Below, one piece after another: positions 35,601 to 46,911 of a stretch of DNA of 64,000 bases. The stretch covers positions 184,828 to 248,827 of the forward strand of contig JABELC010000017.1 of the NCBI GenBank assembly GCA_028455995.1, in the 5' to 3' direction. The notes under the pieces were generated by a model that saw only the letters and a list, made by a program, of their open reading frames with translations, was not told where the DNA came from and made no database searches. This stretch comes from Scleromitrula shiraiana (Eukaryota; Ascomycota; Leotiomycetes; Helotiales; Sclerotiniaceae). How positions within the stretch are numbered: position 1 is the stretch's first letter; each line of letters starts with the position of its first letter. Position numbers and translations under genes: made by a program.

Positions 35601-36310
35601 ATTCCAACAAGTCTTCGATGTTGAGCTTCCATCTTTTTCCCAAGATCCCCTTCAACGGACCACAGTCTTTCCCCAAGCATCTTGTTTCGATCTTGAAGTT
35701 CATTGGACAATTCACCAAATCTTATTGCTGATCTCAAATCCGCGTTAACAATTTCTCCATCAACACTTGCTAATTTCTCCTCAACCCCAGTCAATCTTTC
35801 TTCCAATGATTTGATAGATTCTTGGAGCTTCTTTTGACCATCCAAAATCGATTCAATCTCATCCTCATTGTCAGGTAAACCCTCAATCAATTGAGTGATG
35901 GATTTAAGATGACTTGTTAGAGCTGGTTCCAAAAAAGATTTGATACTTCCAGTCTCTAAAGCAGTTTCGAAAGATGATTCGAGATTCAAGGTTGAAGCCT
36001 TTAAACCATTCAACTTTTCTTGTTGCCTCGATAAAGCAGCCGTAACAGGATCAATTTGTGATGCAATAACATTTCTGAATGCATCACTATTGAGTGCTGA
36101 TAATACAGCTTCTTCAACAGCTTTTTGAAATGGTTCATCTTGATTTTGAGCATATTCTGTCCAAGAATTGACAGCGGTTGTTGGTCTTGTTGTTCCGGTT
36201 GCTGCTGAGGTTGTTGATACACCAGATTGACCAGATTGTGTACGATTCTTTTTCCATCTATTAAGCATGGAAGCAGTTCTACCAGTTCCATCCTTATCCT
36301 TAGTAGACAT
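32675..36310 (-). CDS. 1211-residue coiled-coil protein, function unknown
   Basis: One uninterrupted frame from ATG 36310. The first 50 residues are basic and disordered (SMLNRWKKNRTQ). A conserved-looking segment follows (SWTEYAQNQDEPFQKAVEEA), then FRNVIASQIDPVTAALSRQQ. The rest is a long series of heptad-like helices with recurring L-D-x-I and I-x-x-L motifs, rich in S, T, N and D, with no signal peptide and no membrane span. It ends GLRVFNYG. The pattern suggests a long rod or scaffold, but I do not recognise a named family. It is intact, with even codon quality throughout, and isolated, with about 3.1 kb of non-coding DNA upstream. Confidence 0.8.
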   Translation of the reverse strand: MSTKDKDGTGRTASMLNRWKKNRTQSGQSGVSTTSAATGTTRPTTAVNSWTEYAQNQDEPFQKAVEEAVLSALNSDAFRNVIASQIDPVTAALSRQQEKLNGLKASTLNLESSFETALETGSIKSFLEPALTSHLKSITQLIEGLPDNEDEIESILDGQKKLQESIKSLEERLTGVEEKLASVDGEIVNADLRSAIRFGELSNELQDRNKMLGERLWSVEGDLGKKMEAQHRRLVGMFEELGKSNRNVIHKVSSLDMDSSSSQSSKLDEMLNENSQMVDRIEGLRKGLTKLEESQKNIQTSEKGLARNIQEVRDIVSSLNTSSLEAQGRRLDEIERGISNVRKELEAHGTLASLDSKLLSTNTARLSNIITQVTKIEEIVESVSEHVSTPDETTRSNSEKLDALTTTTATIRDTLNGVDAHVKTLNTSQFDIHRDKLNFITSMMTSISETMTNQGASLDNIHRKIEGPLDTTGLETVTSMLHELKSISQSGVESHASLLSTHTAKLDTISHDLSNFHSNDEATLKTITISLERLDHGAATERDSIQGLHSQFEKLGTTLENQDIVLRDIKQSDANAEILGALDNLKSFNENDKRSDQIITELSGMKEFVDLVKADNRKSELKEDTIGKTLSEILAIRETLKQTTSSLASAYDGILSVDTKIKSSEESVCNAIKNLHSAIESDIIDNKSTLVTSINDVSTELEKEMKNLTASLSTSTNVLRSEIKNIDFGPTNNSLDAITRDVQSTYKTSLETAGTVAALPEAFTNIKSHVSSENVSMNMSLDSVSRFVASIDEAIKETGRDLQGNTEMLTNIKSSISTSTDDIRFLIDKQVPLIRQDIKSIDFTQLELAATKNQSSIESIEKAVPEIIQIANDHAEALGNLDYKMKYLIAGDIAKIGKAIEAVDQALSKAALETISAVEGNAIKLSNIRETVLDTFNTVDTLTHTNIPGISFNLETIEKFQRKSDHQTLEKLQANLSSIGSIRNAIEHLSTKMNDNSTILSDIISSFKDNSTFIQSLSTNINNLDSTINQTTTAVRVNAAALSRIDKDVLETGAQIKSVVIEGNQRLSKELDSTLSQLDETTHDNGTRLRGISEFAFPKIENEMKGVQTSLERLMHSNVDGLGRTRDALEVIGARIVGTSRKFDDLVDAVRAGDELDGSGGSYHSKILIGGNGKVPGEHRILGTKKSMGGSNASGTKDNHALSGLRVFNYG

Positions 36311-39300
36311 GATGAGCCGTATAGTGGGGGTTGTGGTATTTTGATGTTGGTGTATTGTTGTACAAAATGGAATGTGTTACGAAGTTTCTTGATGATTTCA
36401 CTTCAGTTGATTAACATTCAAACTCGCCCGATAAAAGAAATAGTCATGATGAGAAGTTTTCCATGAAGTTTGAGATTTTTGTGGAGGTTATGAATATGAA
36501 ATAGAAGAAAAATAAAAGAGGTTGGGTGAAATGGATTATTTACCAACTGTTTTGAGAATCAAGATAGGCAGAAGATGTATAAATGAATATCAATTAGTTT
36601 TTTTGTGAAAAGTTCGAAGGAAAAATAATCTTTTTGTGAATGAATTCAATCTCTTAATGTTTTTCTTTACTCTTTCTCTACTTTTTGACAATTCATATCA
36701 TTGGAACCGAGTCTTCATATGCCATGTAAAAGCAAAGACCATGTGGCGGTGGACAGTGGAGTTTGAAAAAACAGAAACCCCTACATCACGAAGTTATGAT
36801 ATGGATATCATCATGTAGGCATGAGACGTGTCAGTCTTAATTTAGTTAGTAAATATCTTGATAAATGATCTAAAAATGAATTTTGTATGGTTGAATTTGT
36901 TGTCATTTAAGTTGATTCATACCCGGGCAAGCCTAATAGAATTTTTAAACAACACATTCATGAAATTATTCGTCTTCATCAAAAGTTGATGATCTGTAAG
37001 TCGACGAGGTTGTATGTAGCTTGAATGTTGTGTGTAGTCGTGTTATGGGTTTTATGGATTCGATTAGAAAACTTCCCGGGGCTATTCGATTAGTTGATAC
37101 TCCACTAGATCCACCTATAACCTAGATATAATCAAGGGTTAAACAAAGGCCTAAAAGATACCTGGTATGCCTAAAGATTTCTTCTAACCAACAGGATCTT
37201 TCGGAATCATTGTAGTAATTCAAATTTAGTGGATGACCTTGAAATTTATACATGTTCGCCTTATTTTGATTTGTACAACTTATAACTGTTGTACATGAAC
37301 TCCGTTCAAAATATCCCATGATTCTGCCGTGTAATTTATGGGACTGCATCATCAGCATGAAGCATAATGTAAATGTAATGTATGCGATACCTATATGTTG
37401 GACGGGTATTCCCTTCTTAACATGAACATAGCAAAACGGTTCTTTTGGAATTATTCCTTCTATTGAGATCTATATCATAAGTATAAGTATGAATCATACC
37501 CATCAAATGAAGAACCGGAAGAGATTTCCTTTTTGTTCCATTTTGGAAAGAGGTTCATCTATAATAATATATTTTTCAGCCTTCTCAAATTCTTTACCGT
37601 ATCGTATTTTATGTACCATTTGACCATTTGTAGTAACCCCTCCGAGTCCTTAAGACTTCTCTTCAAATCCTTGATAACTTATCCCACGATCCACCTCACC
37701 GCTTTTATTCTTCCCTATTACACATTCTATCTCTATCTCCAGCCTCATTTGTTTCATTCGTCTGCACTTTATCACGTATGCCACCTATCTATTGTATCTA
37801 TAAGGTATAGATCCGCCCGATGGTGTTGAAGTTCTAGGTAAGATCAATACAAATAAAGCCTTGGAAACCTCGGTCATCGGAAAAGGCCTAACTGAAACTT
37901 CAAAATTGAAACCTCGAACAACCAATCATACACTTGTCAGTATCTCATTCGACCAGTTATGATATTTGGGTCGAAACGAATCATTTATATCGGGCGAAAT
38001 CATTTTGTACTTCCCTCGAGTTCATCATGTCTCTTAAAGTTCGGACGTTGAAATCATATCCGGATGGTGGCGGCGGCAATCAAAAATATTCTAACTCAAT
38101 TCTAATATGAAATTTATGCTTACATTGTGTACTGGTTTTTATTTCTTTTCTCGTTCTATTTTGCCTTGCCCAATATATATAAACTTTGGGCGTTAGTGAT
38201 ACCCTTAAAAGAATCGGTATCAACTCTTCGAGGTCATCATTATCTACAAGTCGTCGTTGCAGTTGTTGGTCTCTCGAAAGATTTTTCTCTCTGACAAATA
38301 CTCCATAAATGGGATTATCATCATGCTTGATGAAATTTTTTGATTTTATCCACCGAGATGAACCTCATTTGATCGAGTGATGGAGACGATGGAGATTCCT
38401 ACGGATATAAGTTATTATTGTGGAAATATTCTACAGTATCGATAACAGAGATCCACTTGAGATCTCTAGCGTTTGAGAAAAGGATATGATCTGGGTCTTT
38501 TGATCAAAACGATACCCAGATCTGCTCTGAAGCAATGACTGCATACACCACCATGCACAGTGCTGGAGCTTTATCTTTCTCAACCAGCCAGAATAAACCA
38601 TTTATCCATATCTAGCACCTGAAATGTTAGAATTTAGTATGATTCTCTCAGATATCGCGAAATTTTAAGACTACCCGGAATTTTATCCTATAAATTCACC
38701 AAGCGACAATTACCCTATCGCCGTTACCCTATCGCTGTTAACACTCTTATAAGATATGCGAGTTCGGAAATACCCCAATCCCCCGATCCGATCCTGCAGC
38801 TGTCAAAATAGTAGGGTTTTGATTTCCGGTTTTGTTTCTTCTATTTCCTAACAAACTGACCTCATATTCCTTCCTTAAGCGGGTGAAAGTTTGTAGTGTG
38901 GCGAGGTAGAATTCATAGGATTATCCCCGATGTTAACATTATATAACAGCATTCGGTCGCAGTAGCGGGAAATGTCTCTGTGGTGAGCACATATTCAATG
39001 TGTAGTGAATTCGCAAGGAGGAAGCCGATTTCAAATTCCATATTTTCCTCCCCAAAAAGAATTGGACAAAGGAATCCCTTATCTATATATTCAGATGTAT
39101 ATTTATATATTTGTATCATTTTGGTGCACTGAAAAACCACATGCTCAGAGTAACCAACTATCGCAAACCCCTACTTACTAACAAGTACCATTGGAATCTC
39201 GATACCTTATATCAATTTGCGAGCACGACTTACCCGGTACATGCGCGGATAAAGACATCTGTGTACCCGGACACGGATCATGGAACCCCGCATTTTAGTA

Positions 39301-39430
39301 CCACCCTTGTCCGTAAATGTCCGTTCGTCAAGCTTCAAACTTCAAGCTTCAAGCTCTCGAATTCAAAGCTCTCCGGCGTTCTTTACAAATAAATTGATTC
39401 CTTTCCAGAAATATTATCATTCACCCAAAA
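36311..39430. other. 3.1-kb intergenic region
   Basis: Between the divergent coiled-coil gene (-) and nitrilase (+). No supported gene. Small features: TATATAAA at 38176-38183, a nested palindrome at 38488-38522, and a 14-bp direct repeat TACCCTATCGCYGT at 38711-38738. The minus-strand ORF 37358-37122 begins with ATG but shows no family features. Confidence 0.4.
38488..38522. repeat. nested inverted repeat
   Basis: GATCTGGGT (38488-38496) pairs with ACCCAGATC (38514-38522), and the loop contains the 12-bp perfect palindrome TTTTGATCAAAA (38498-38509). It could form a stem-loop or bind a dimeric factor. Confidence 0.6.
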
Positions 39431-40727
39431 ATGTCTTCAAAACTTCGATTAGCTGTTTCTCAATCATATACCCTTTTATCTACATCTGCGACAATCTCGG
39501 CCCTCGCAGATACGGTTCAAAAAGCATCCAAGAAATCCATTGATCTAATCCTTTTCCCTGAAGCGTATCTCGGAGGATATCCACGAACAGCTACATTCGG
39601 CGCAGCAGTCGGAGCAAGAGATCCAAATGGTCGTGAACAATTCTTGAGATATTTTAAGGATGCTGTTGATTTAGGTGATACACCCGAAGGCGCAGGAAAT
39701 AAATGGGTAAATCGAGAACTTGAGGTTGGGAAAGATGGAAAAAGAGGTGATGGAACAAGAGAAGAATTGGAAAGGATTGCTAGGGAATCGGGTGTATTCA
39801 TTGTGACTGGATTAGTGGAGAGGTGTGGTGGTACTCTATATTGTGGTGTCGTATATGTTTGTCCTAAATTAGGAATGATTGGAAAGAGAAGAAAGGTTAT
39901 GCCGGTATGCATTTTATTCCTCCAGAACTGCCTCATCGTTTGCGAAGTATGATATCCTAACAATTGATCATTTTATAGACTGGAAGTGAAAGACTTATTT
40001 GGGGTCAAGGACAACCTTCATCATTACGAGCAATTACTACAACGATTCGAGGTACAAAACTCACACTTGCTTCTGCCATATGTTGGGAAAATTATATGCC
40101 ATTATTACGACAATCGCTTTATAGTCAAAACGTCAATTTATATCTAGCTCCTACTGCAGATCCAAGAGATACTTGGTTACCATTAATGCGAACAGTTGCT
40201 TGTGAAGGACGCTGTTTTGTATTAAGTGCGAATCAATGTATGACGAGATCGAATCTACCGGACTGGATAATTAGTGAAAATAAAGGGGATACATCCTCAT
40301 CTACTGGAAGTCATATAAATCCAAGCTCACCGTTTCCATTACGATTAAGGAGGAAATCCACGATTACAGATGATGGGAATGAGATCATATTACCACAAAC
40401 AGTTGAAGAGGAAGCAATTGAGGAGAATTTTGAAAATCCTAAGAAAAGTCCCGCGGAATTTGTTTCAAGAGGTGGTTCATGCATTATTTCTCCAATGGGG
40501 GAAGTATTAGCAGGGCCAATTTGGGATGATGAGAATGGTTTATTAATTGTTGATGTAGATTTTGAGGATTGCTTGCGAGGGAGATTGGATTTGGATGTAT
40601 GTGGAAGTTATTCTAGGTAAGTTGAACGACTTTATGCTCCGTATGTGTAGGGTATTTATTGATAATATATAGGAATGATTCCTTCAAGCTTACGGTTGAG
40701 GGATTGGATTTGAGTCCCCCTCCATGA
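39431..40727 (+). CDS. nitrilase (C-N hydrolase superfamily)
   Basis: Nitrilases hydrolyse organic nitriles to the acid and ammonia. Exons 39431-39904, 39979-40616 and 40673-40727 join in frame to 388 aa. The Glu-Lys-Cys triad is visible: E44 in LFPEAYLGGYP, K155 in GKRRKVMP and C193 in SAICWENYMPLLRQSLY, which is the nitrilase-specific form of the Cys motif. The C-terminus GSYSRNDSFKLTVEGLDL is also typical. An acidic, Ser/Pro-rich insert of about 60 residues lies between LPDWIISENKG and AEFVSRGGSCIISP. The ATG at 39431 sits directly before the first beta strand (KLRLAVSQS), as expected. Substrate (aliphatic nitrile, arylacetonitrile or cyanide) cannot be told from sequence. Confidence 0.93.
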
Positions 40728-41581
40728 TTTCATCGAATCAATAGGATTTCATAGTCATATCTCATTGGATGAGATGAGTATGAAGAATGTACTTTACTAT
40801 CGGTATTTCATTTTCTGAATAAAACCCTTTCAAATTTCAAGCCATCTCAATTCATAAACCCTTCATTTCCTTGAACTTAACCTGATAACAATATTATTAT
40901 CACGCCCGATGTCTTCACACAGACAATTAAGCCTTGACTTATTGCTTAGCTTCGATCAAAACCTGATCATTTTCAGCTTCCTCGATGAATTGATCTACTA
41001 TGGGGAAATTATAAGACGGAAGATCTGCAGCTAGTATCTTACATCTTTTCATCTAGCTCAACCTTGCCTTCGGGAATCAGTTGAAAATGTCATATCGATA
41101 TATAGCATACGTCAGCTAAAACTTTATATTTCCGTAGTATTTGAAGTTACACTGTGACATCAATTGATTGTGGAAGAAGCCTTCTATCATCGATTCAACC
41201 AATAAGTATTAAATTTACATCTATGACCTGGTTTCTTTTACAATATCCCAATGTATATATTCTAAATCAAGTTTATTGAAATCTGGGAAATATCAATAGA
41301 CCCTTATCACTTACCAATTTCAATTTCTGGCCCACTGGTCGTCAGTAGTTTGTATAGCTTTAACTTTTCTGGAAGCTAGTCGCGCCGCGACGAACCGTGA
41401 CGAACTTTAGCTTGATATTTTGTTTACATCCAGTTCATTATAATTGCTACTCGTTCTTTCCGCAGATAGTTTACGGCTTGATAAAATCGAGTTTTCAACC
41501 AGAAAGAATGGAACACCATAACACTTCACGTATTTTCTAACATCACATCGATACAACTGTGTATGAAAATCATTAAACAAG
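40728..41581. other. intergenic, promoter of the CSC1-like channel gene
   Basis: AT-rich, no open frame of note. The right part should hold the channel gene promoter and 5' UTR. Nothing else seen. Confidence 0.4.
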
Positions 41582-44508
41582 ATGGTAAGTACTGTTTACT
41601 CCACCCAAACAAATCTCATGGATTATTTTATGATTTATTTTATTGTATTCTGACCCGTTACCTGTATAGTCCTCCTCAGAAACTGCTGGTTCGGGGACTT
41701 CAAATAATGCATCAAATTCTGCATCTGGTCTTGTTTCCACTTTGGTACCAGTTGCCCTATCTGCAGCAGTATTCTTATCAATATTTTTGGTTTTAAGAGC
41801 AAAGAAATCCAGAGTTTATCATCCTAGAACTTATCTTCCAACACTTCACGAAAGGTTTGTACACCCCTGGCACAATTAATCCATCAACTTACAATTTTAT
41901 AGTGAGAGAACGAACGAATTACCAGATGATAAAGTCAGTTGGTGGACATCCTTTCGAAATGTGCCAAATGAATACGTTCTCGAGCATCAATCCTTGGACG
42001 GATACCTTTATCTTCGATATTTCAAGTTGTTGGCGTTCATATCATTCGTTGGATGCTTGATAACTTGGCCGGTATTATTTCCAGTCAATGCAACAGGAGG
42101 AGGTGGACAAACTCAACTTGATTTGCTATCATTCAGTAACATCGCAAATAAGAATCGTTATTATGCTCATGTTTTTATTGCATGGATATATTTCAGTGAG
42201 TTATTTATACACTACATGCAACTTGTTGATTTTAACTTTATAAGGTTTTGTTATGTATATGATTACAAGAGAAACGATGTTCTTCATCAATCTTCGACAT
42301 GTCTACCTTCTTTCCCCATCCAATGCCGCCAAAATTTCATCTAGGACGATAATTTTCACATGCGTCCAGGAAGAATATTTTAATATCGATAAACTGAAGG
42401 ACTTGTTTGGACCATATATACATCGAGCATGGTTTTCAACAGATTGTCAAGACCTTGTGGATAAGGTAGAAGAAAGAGATGATATCGCCATGAAGTTAGA
42501 GAATAGCTCGATCAAGGTTATCAAAGCTGCAAACGATAGAAGGTTAAAATGGAAGAAAAAAGCTGCCAAAGCGGCAAAGAAAAAACAACCTCAACCACCT
42601 CGTCCTGTTCGCAACCCAGAAGTTTACTCGGATTGGATGAAACCTAAGGATCGTCCTACTCATGGATTGGGAAAGATACCTTTGATAGGTAAGAAGGTGG
42701 ATACGATTGATTTTTGTCATGATAAACTTCCCAAGAGTATCACGGATGTTCAGGAACTACAATCTATTGAACTTGATAACAAAGGCAAACGTCAATCAAC
42801 TATTTTTGTGGAATTCATTAATCAAAAATCAGCAAATAGGGCATTTCGAATAATGACATCAAAGAAACCTCCTCACATGAATCCTGCCGCTATTTCAGTT
42901 ACACCAAGTGAGATTGTTTGGAAGAATTTGAATATTAAAAAGATGGAGAGGAGATTGAGAATTATCGGTACTTCAATCTTCTTAAGTTTGATGATTTTAT
43001 TCTGGTCTATACCTGTTGCTGTTATTGGTGCTATCAGCAATATTAATTACTTGACATCAAGTAAGTTTCAGTCCTCTCATTTTCGAGATCATCAGCTAAT
43101 ATCAGATTAGATGTTCCTTTCCTTTCATTCATAAATGATATTCCTAACGTTATTCTTGGTATTGTAACTGGTTTACTTCCATCGATACTTTTATCTGTAC
43201 TTATGGCATTGGTACCAATTGTTTGTCGACGTAAGTTTATATCTTCATCACAAATATGGCGTCAACATCTTTCTAATTATCTACAGTTATGGCGAAGCTG
43301 AGCGGTGAAATAACCTTACCTGCCATTGAGTTGAAGTGTCAGAATTGGTATTTCGCATTCCAAGTTATTCAAGTATTCTTGGTATCAACATTTTCATCCG
43401 GTGCTGCATCAGTTGCTTCACAAATTGTTGATGATCCTTCCTCCGCTACAACATTACTTGCAAGGAATCTACCGAAGGCATCCAATTTCTTTATTTCTTA
43501 TATTATTGTACAAGGACTTGGAATTGCTGCCGGGAATTTACTCAATATTGGTAGTTTGGCTATGATAACTGTTGTTGGGAAATTCCTTGATAAATCCCCA
43601 AGGAAAATGTATAAACGATATATTACATTGGCTGGATTGGGATGGGGTTCATTATATCCAAAATTTGGTTGTTTGGGTGTTATTGGTAAGCTTATTTCCT
43701 TCACACAACCCAGACTTCTTCAGCTAACATGGAAAAAGCAATCGCATACTCATGTATTTCACCGCTCGTCCTTGGTTTTGCATTCATCGGTTTCGTGATC
43801 GTATACTTTGCGGTTCGATACAATATGTTCTATGTACTTTCAAATAACATCGACACCAAAGGAAGTTCATACGGTAAAGCACTTCAGCAACTCACAGTTG
43901 GAGTTTATATTGCCGAAGTTTGCCTACTAGGTCTTTTCGCAATCAACACAGCACCAGGCCCAATCGTTCTGATGGCCGTATGTCTCTTCTTCACAGCAAT
44001 TTATCATGCAGTCATGCGCCATGCTCTCAAACCTTTAATGATGTATCTGCCCAAATCAACCGAAGGAGAAGATCAACTTGCTATGTTCTGTACAGAAGCA
44101 AATAAACCTTACGATGCTTCAAATGAGAACCTCCCACCTGGGGAAATCTTTGGACCTCGGAATTCTGTCAGGATGACAATGAAAGATTCATTTCTAGGAA
44201 AGCATTTCGATCCCATGCTATTCACTTCTCATGAGAAAGTTAAGAAATTCGTTGTGAATCATGACGTTCCTGTATATGAAGATGCAATTGCTGATGTGGC
44301 ATATATGCATCCAGCGGTTACGAGTCAAGTACCAACCTTATGGATTCCTAAAGATGAGATGAACATTAGTACATCAATGATTGAAGAGTGGAAAGACACT
44401 ATCAAGATGAGTGATGATTATTCTTCGATCAATGAAAAGGGGAAAGTTGTTTGGGATGAGTTGCATGTTAAGCAAACGCCACTTTGGGAGAAAAGAGTTG
44501 ATTATTAA
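41582..44508 (+). CDS. OSCA/TMEM63/CSC1-like mechanosensitive cation channel
   Basis: This family forms stretch- or osmo-gated, calcium-permeable channels in plasma or internal membranes. Exons 41582-41584, 41670-41854, 41903-42195, 42245-43060, 43111-43230, 43287-43685 and 43724-44508 keep frame throughout (866 aa). Order: N-terminal membrane span after LVSTLVPVALSAAVFL, SERTNELPDDKVSWW, two more spans, the cytosolic Phm7-type domain (VYLLSPSNAAKIS, TIFVEFINQKSANRAFRIM, MNPAAISVTPSEIVWKNL), then the multi-span RSN1/DUF221 core (TLPAIELKCQNWYFAFQVIQ, NLPKASNFFISYIIVQGLG). Exon 1 contributes only the ATG, followed directly by GTAAGT. The ATG at 41563 is out of frame with exon 2 and cannot be the start. 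Confidence 0.9.
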
Positions 44509-44609
44509 TTGTGGAGGGACATCAACATGAACATGAACATGAGACATGAGACATTGTTTTTTTCTTTTTGTTGCGTCTATTAAGTATACCTTTTACTAGT
44601 AATAGATTT

Positions 44610-45519
44610 TTATTCATTGCTCGTCGATTCAACCAATCTTACACATGCCCCAATTTCCCTATCATAAACAAATGCATGAATTTGACAACCCCATTCCTTG
44701 ATTGCTCGTTGAACATTCTCTTGTCGTTTTAACCATTCTACTTCGGCTAACACGTACAATTCTTCGAAATGACGATTTCGTGATGAAATTGATTGAGTGG
44801 CTGGTTCTTGTGCGTCGGATAGTTGATGGAGTTGAATAATATCGCTTTGAAATTTGGTTAGTTGTTGGAAGTGGGGTGGGAGGAGGGACACGGAGGGGAG
44901 AGGGGAGAAGGGAGAGGGGAATGAAAAAGGGTATTTACCGATACCAGTCATTACTATCACTTTCTGATTCAGCGATGAGGTGACAATCGTAGTGACCACA
45001 TACTATAATATGTTGGACCTGTATTGTGTGGTTAACATTATGACATCATGTTCTGATATCGTGTGATGGGATGATATGTGGAAGCATCATGTCAGGTGTG
45101 GTATGACTGGAAAAATAACATTTCATCCGAAGCAAATCCATCCATCCATCCATCCATCCATCCATCCATCCATCCACCAAGTTTTTACTTCCAAAAGTCT
45201 GCTTATAAAATACAATACAGTACAATACAATACAATACAATACAATACATACCCGTAAAACATCCAAACTCCATTCAATAGCACTCCCACTACTAACATC
45301 CCCAACACTAACACGATTTCCCAAATTTCGATGAACAAATATATCAGATCGTTTGATATTGGATAAAGAATATGTTTCTGATACGAGGGAATCTGAACAT
45401 CCTACCCAGAGGATTTTTTCCGCTTCAGGGTTTGAGGAATCAGATGAAGGGGTAATGGAGAGATAATTTGGAGGAATTGAGACGACTTTGTAGGGCTTTT
45501 GGGGGAGGGGAATAGTCAT
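44610..45519 (-). CDS. beta-class carbonic anhydrase-like protein
   Basis: Beta carbonic anhydrases interconvert CO2 and bicarbonate with a zinc ion. Exons (-) 45519-45253, 45018-44939 and 44844-44610 give 193 aa in frame. Zinc ligands are visible as C41 in WVGCSDS, H98 and C101 in VCGHYDC; D43 is in place. HRNLGNRVSVGD, ELYVLAEVEWLKRQENV and IHAFVYDREIG are family features. The canonical Arg of the CxDxR motif is Leu here (CSDSL), so the Asp-Arg pair that gates the active site is incomplete; activity may be altered. Intron 1 (234 nt) contains ATCC and CAATA microsatellites. The 3' splice site of intron 2 has a clear branch motif (CTAAC). The protein is short for the family. Confidence 0.85.
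45139..45250. repeat. (ATCC)n and (CAATA)n microsatellites in carbonic anhydrase intron 1
   Basis: About nine ATCC units (45139-45176) and about seven CAATA units (roughly 45215-45250) lie within the first intron, the second block touching the 5' splice site (GTATGTATTG on the minus strand). Confidence 0.8.
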
Positions 45520-46911
45520 TTTGAATAGATTTGGGTGTGGATATTGTATTTGAGGGGTTGAATGGCAGTGGAGGGAATGGGAATTTATCGTTGATGATAT
45601 GCTTGTTGTACTAGTAATAATAAATGTTAAGGTAAATGTTAAGGTAAATGTTAACTGGTAAATGTTAACTGGTAAATGTTAACTGGTAAGAAAGTAAGAA
45701 AAATACCCAGATGAACTTGAAAGGTTAAAAAATTATTTTGCTTCTCAACTACTAGTAAGTAGTACTAGCTATAGTAATTACTACTAGTAGCTATAGTAAT
45801 TACTACTAGTAGCTATAGTAATTACTACTAGTAGCTATAGTAATTATTACTACTAGTAGTATCTATCCTATGAATGGATTGGGAGGGCAGGTGGTACTGC
45901 ACCGCTTGTCTATTTACCCGCAAAGCAGCCCATATACTAGTAGTACTACCATATTGTGGAGATAAACTATAGCGATAAATAAAATTTTATTGGGCATTAA
46001 TAGCATTAATGACATTAAATGACATTAAATGACATTAAATGACATTAAATGACATTATTAATGTAATTAATGACATGAATAACGCATGATTTTTTGCGGA
46101 AATCACGCCACAATTTATTAAATAGCGGAAAATAAAAAAGCTTATTTTATTTATTTATTTTATTTTTTATTTATTATTTATTTTATTTTTATTTTTACTC
46201 TGGCAGTATGACAAAAGGATGGAAATAGTTATACTTGCATGAGGTGGGTTTTTATATGTCTACTCTCTACTAGCTTTAACTTTGAACTTTTATTGTCTAT
46301 AAAGAAATGTTATATAAATACCCTTTAAAACGTTGTCCACATCTAGCTTTTCATCCTCTCATCCATATCCCGTCCAAGCAGATTGATTTCCCGACATTTA
46401 TTCACCTCGGTTCCAGACCATTGAGTTTGAAACATGCTAACCTGTCCCGAGCTAAGTGAGAAAAATGAAAGTGAGAGAAATGAAAGTGAGAGAAAGGTAT
46501 CTGGTCTGGTCGAGTATGATAGTATTCTCCCACGCACTCATTGAGTTACTTCGCTGTCTATGAAAGATTACAACCTTCCGCTCACTGGATTATTCTTCTC
46601 ATGAGATAGCGATGTATGGATCAAGATAATTGAGATCGACTAGACTCATATGTAGTGATGCTAGATTTCCCCAGATTGAAAGCTTCCTGGGGTAAATGGA
46701 TACAAACACGTTCACTCGTGGATTTCTCCTTGTAGGGCTGCTAGGATATGGTGGATCTTGAGTATACATAAAGAATGGTTCCGAGATCCAAGCTTGTGTA
46801 CCATATGAATGATCGTATTATGTACTGAACAATGAGATGTTGTACGTCTATCATCTGTAAATAACCAGTAGAAAAAGCTCGAGAAAACCCACATCATTCC
46901 CCTCCCCCCAA
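45520..46911. repeat. carbonic anhydrase upstream region with four tandem-repeat blocks
   Basis: The block at 45621-45689 has TAAATGTTAAGG twice then TAAATGTTAACTGG three times. The block at about 45767-45858 has nearly four copies of a 22-bp unit starting AGCTATAGTAATT. 46011-46057 is GACATTAAAT repeated, and 46140-46200 is TTTATT-type. Together they fill the presumed promoter of the minus-strand carbonic anhydrase. 46200-46911 holds the 3' side of the SDR gene and no supported gene. Confidence 0.65.

Noticed and set aside
41563..41584. ATG at 41563 as the start of the CSC1-like gene
   Set aside because: Splicing from GTAAGT at 41585 would put exon 2 out of frame and meet a stop; only ATG 41582 fits.
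45076..45281. Repeat-encoded frames (Ile-His-Pro-Ser repeats)
   Set aside because: Translations of the ATCC and CAATA microsatellites in the carbonic anhydrase intron.
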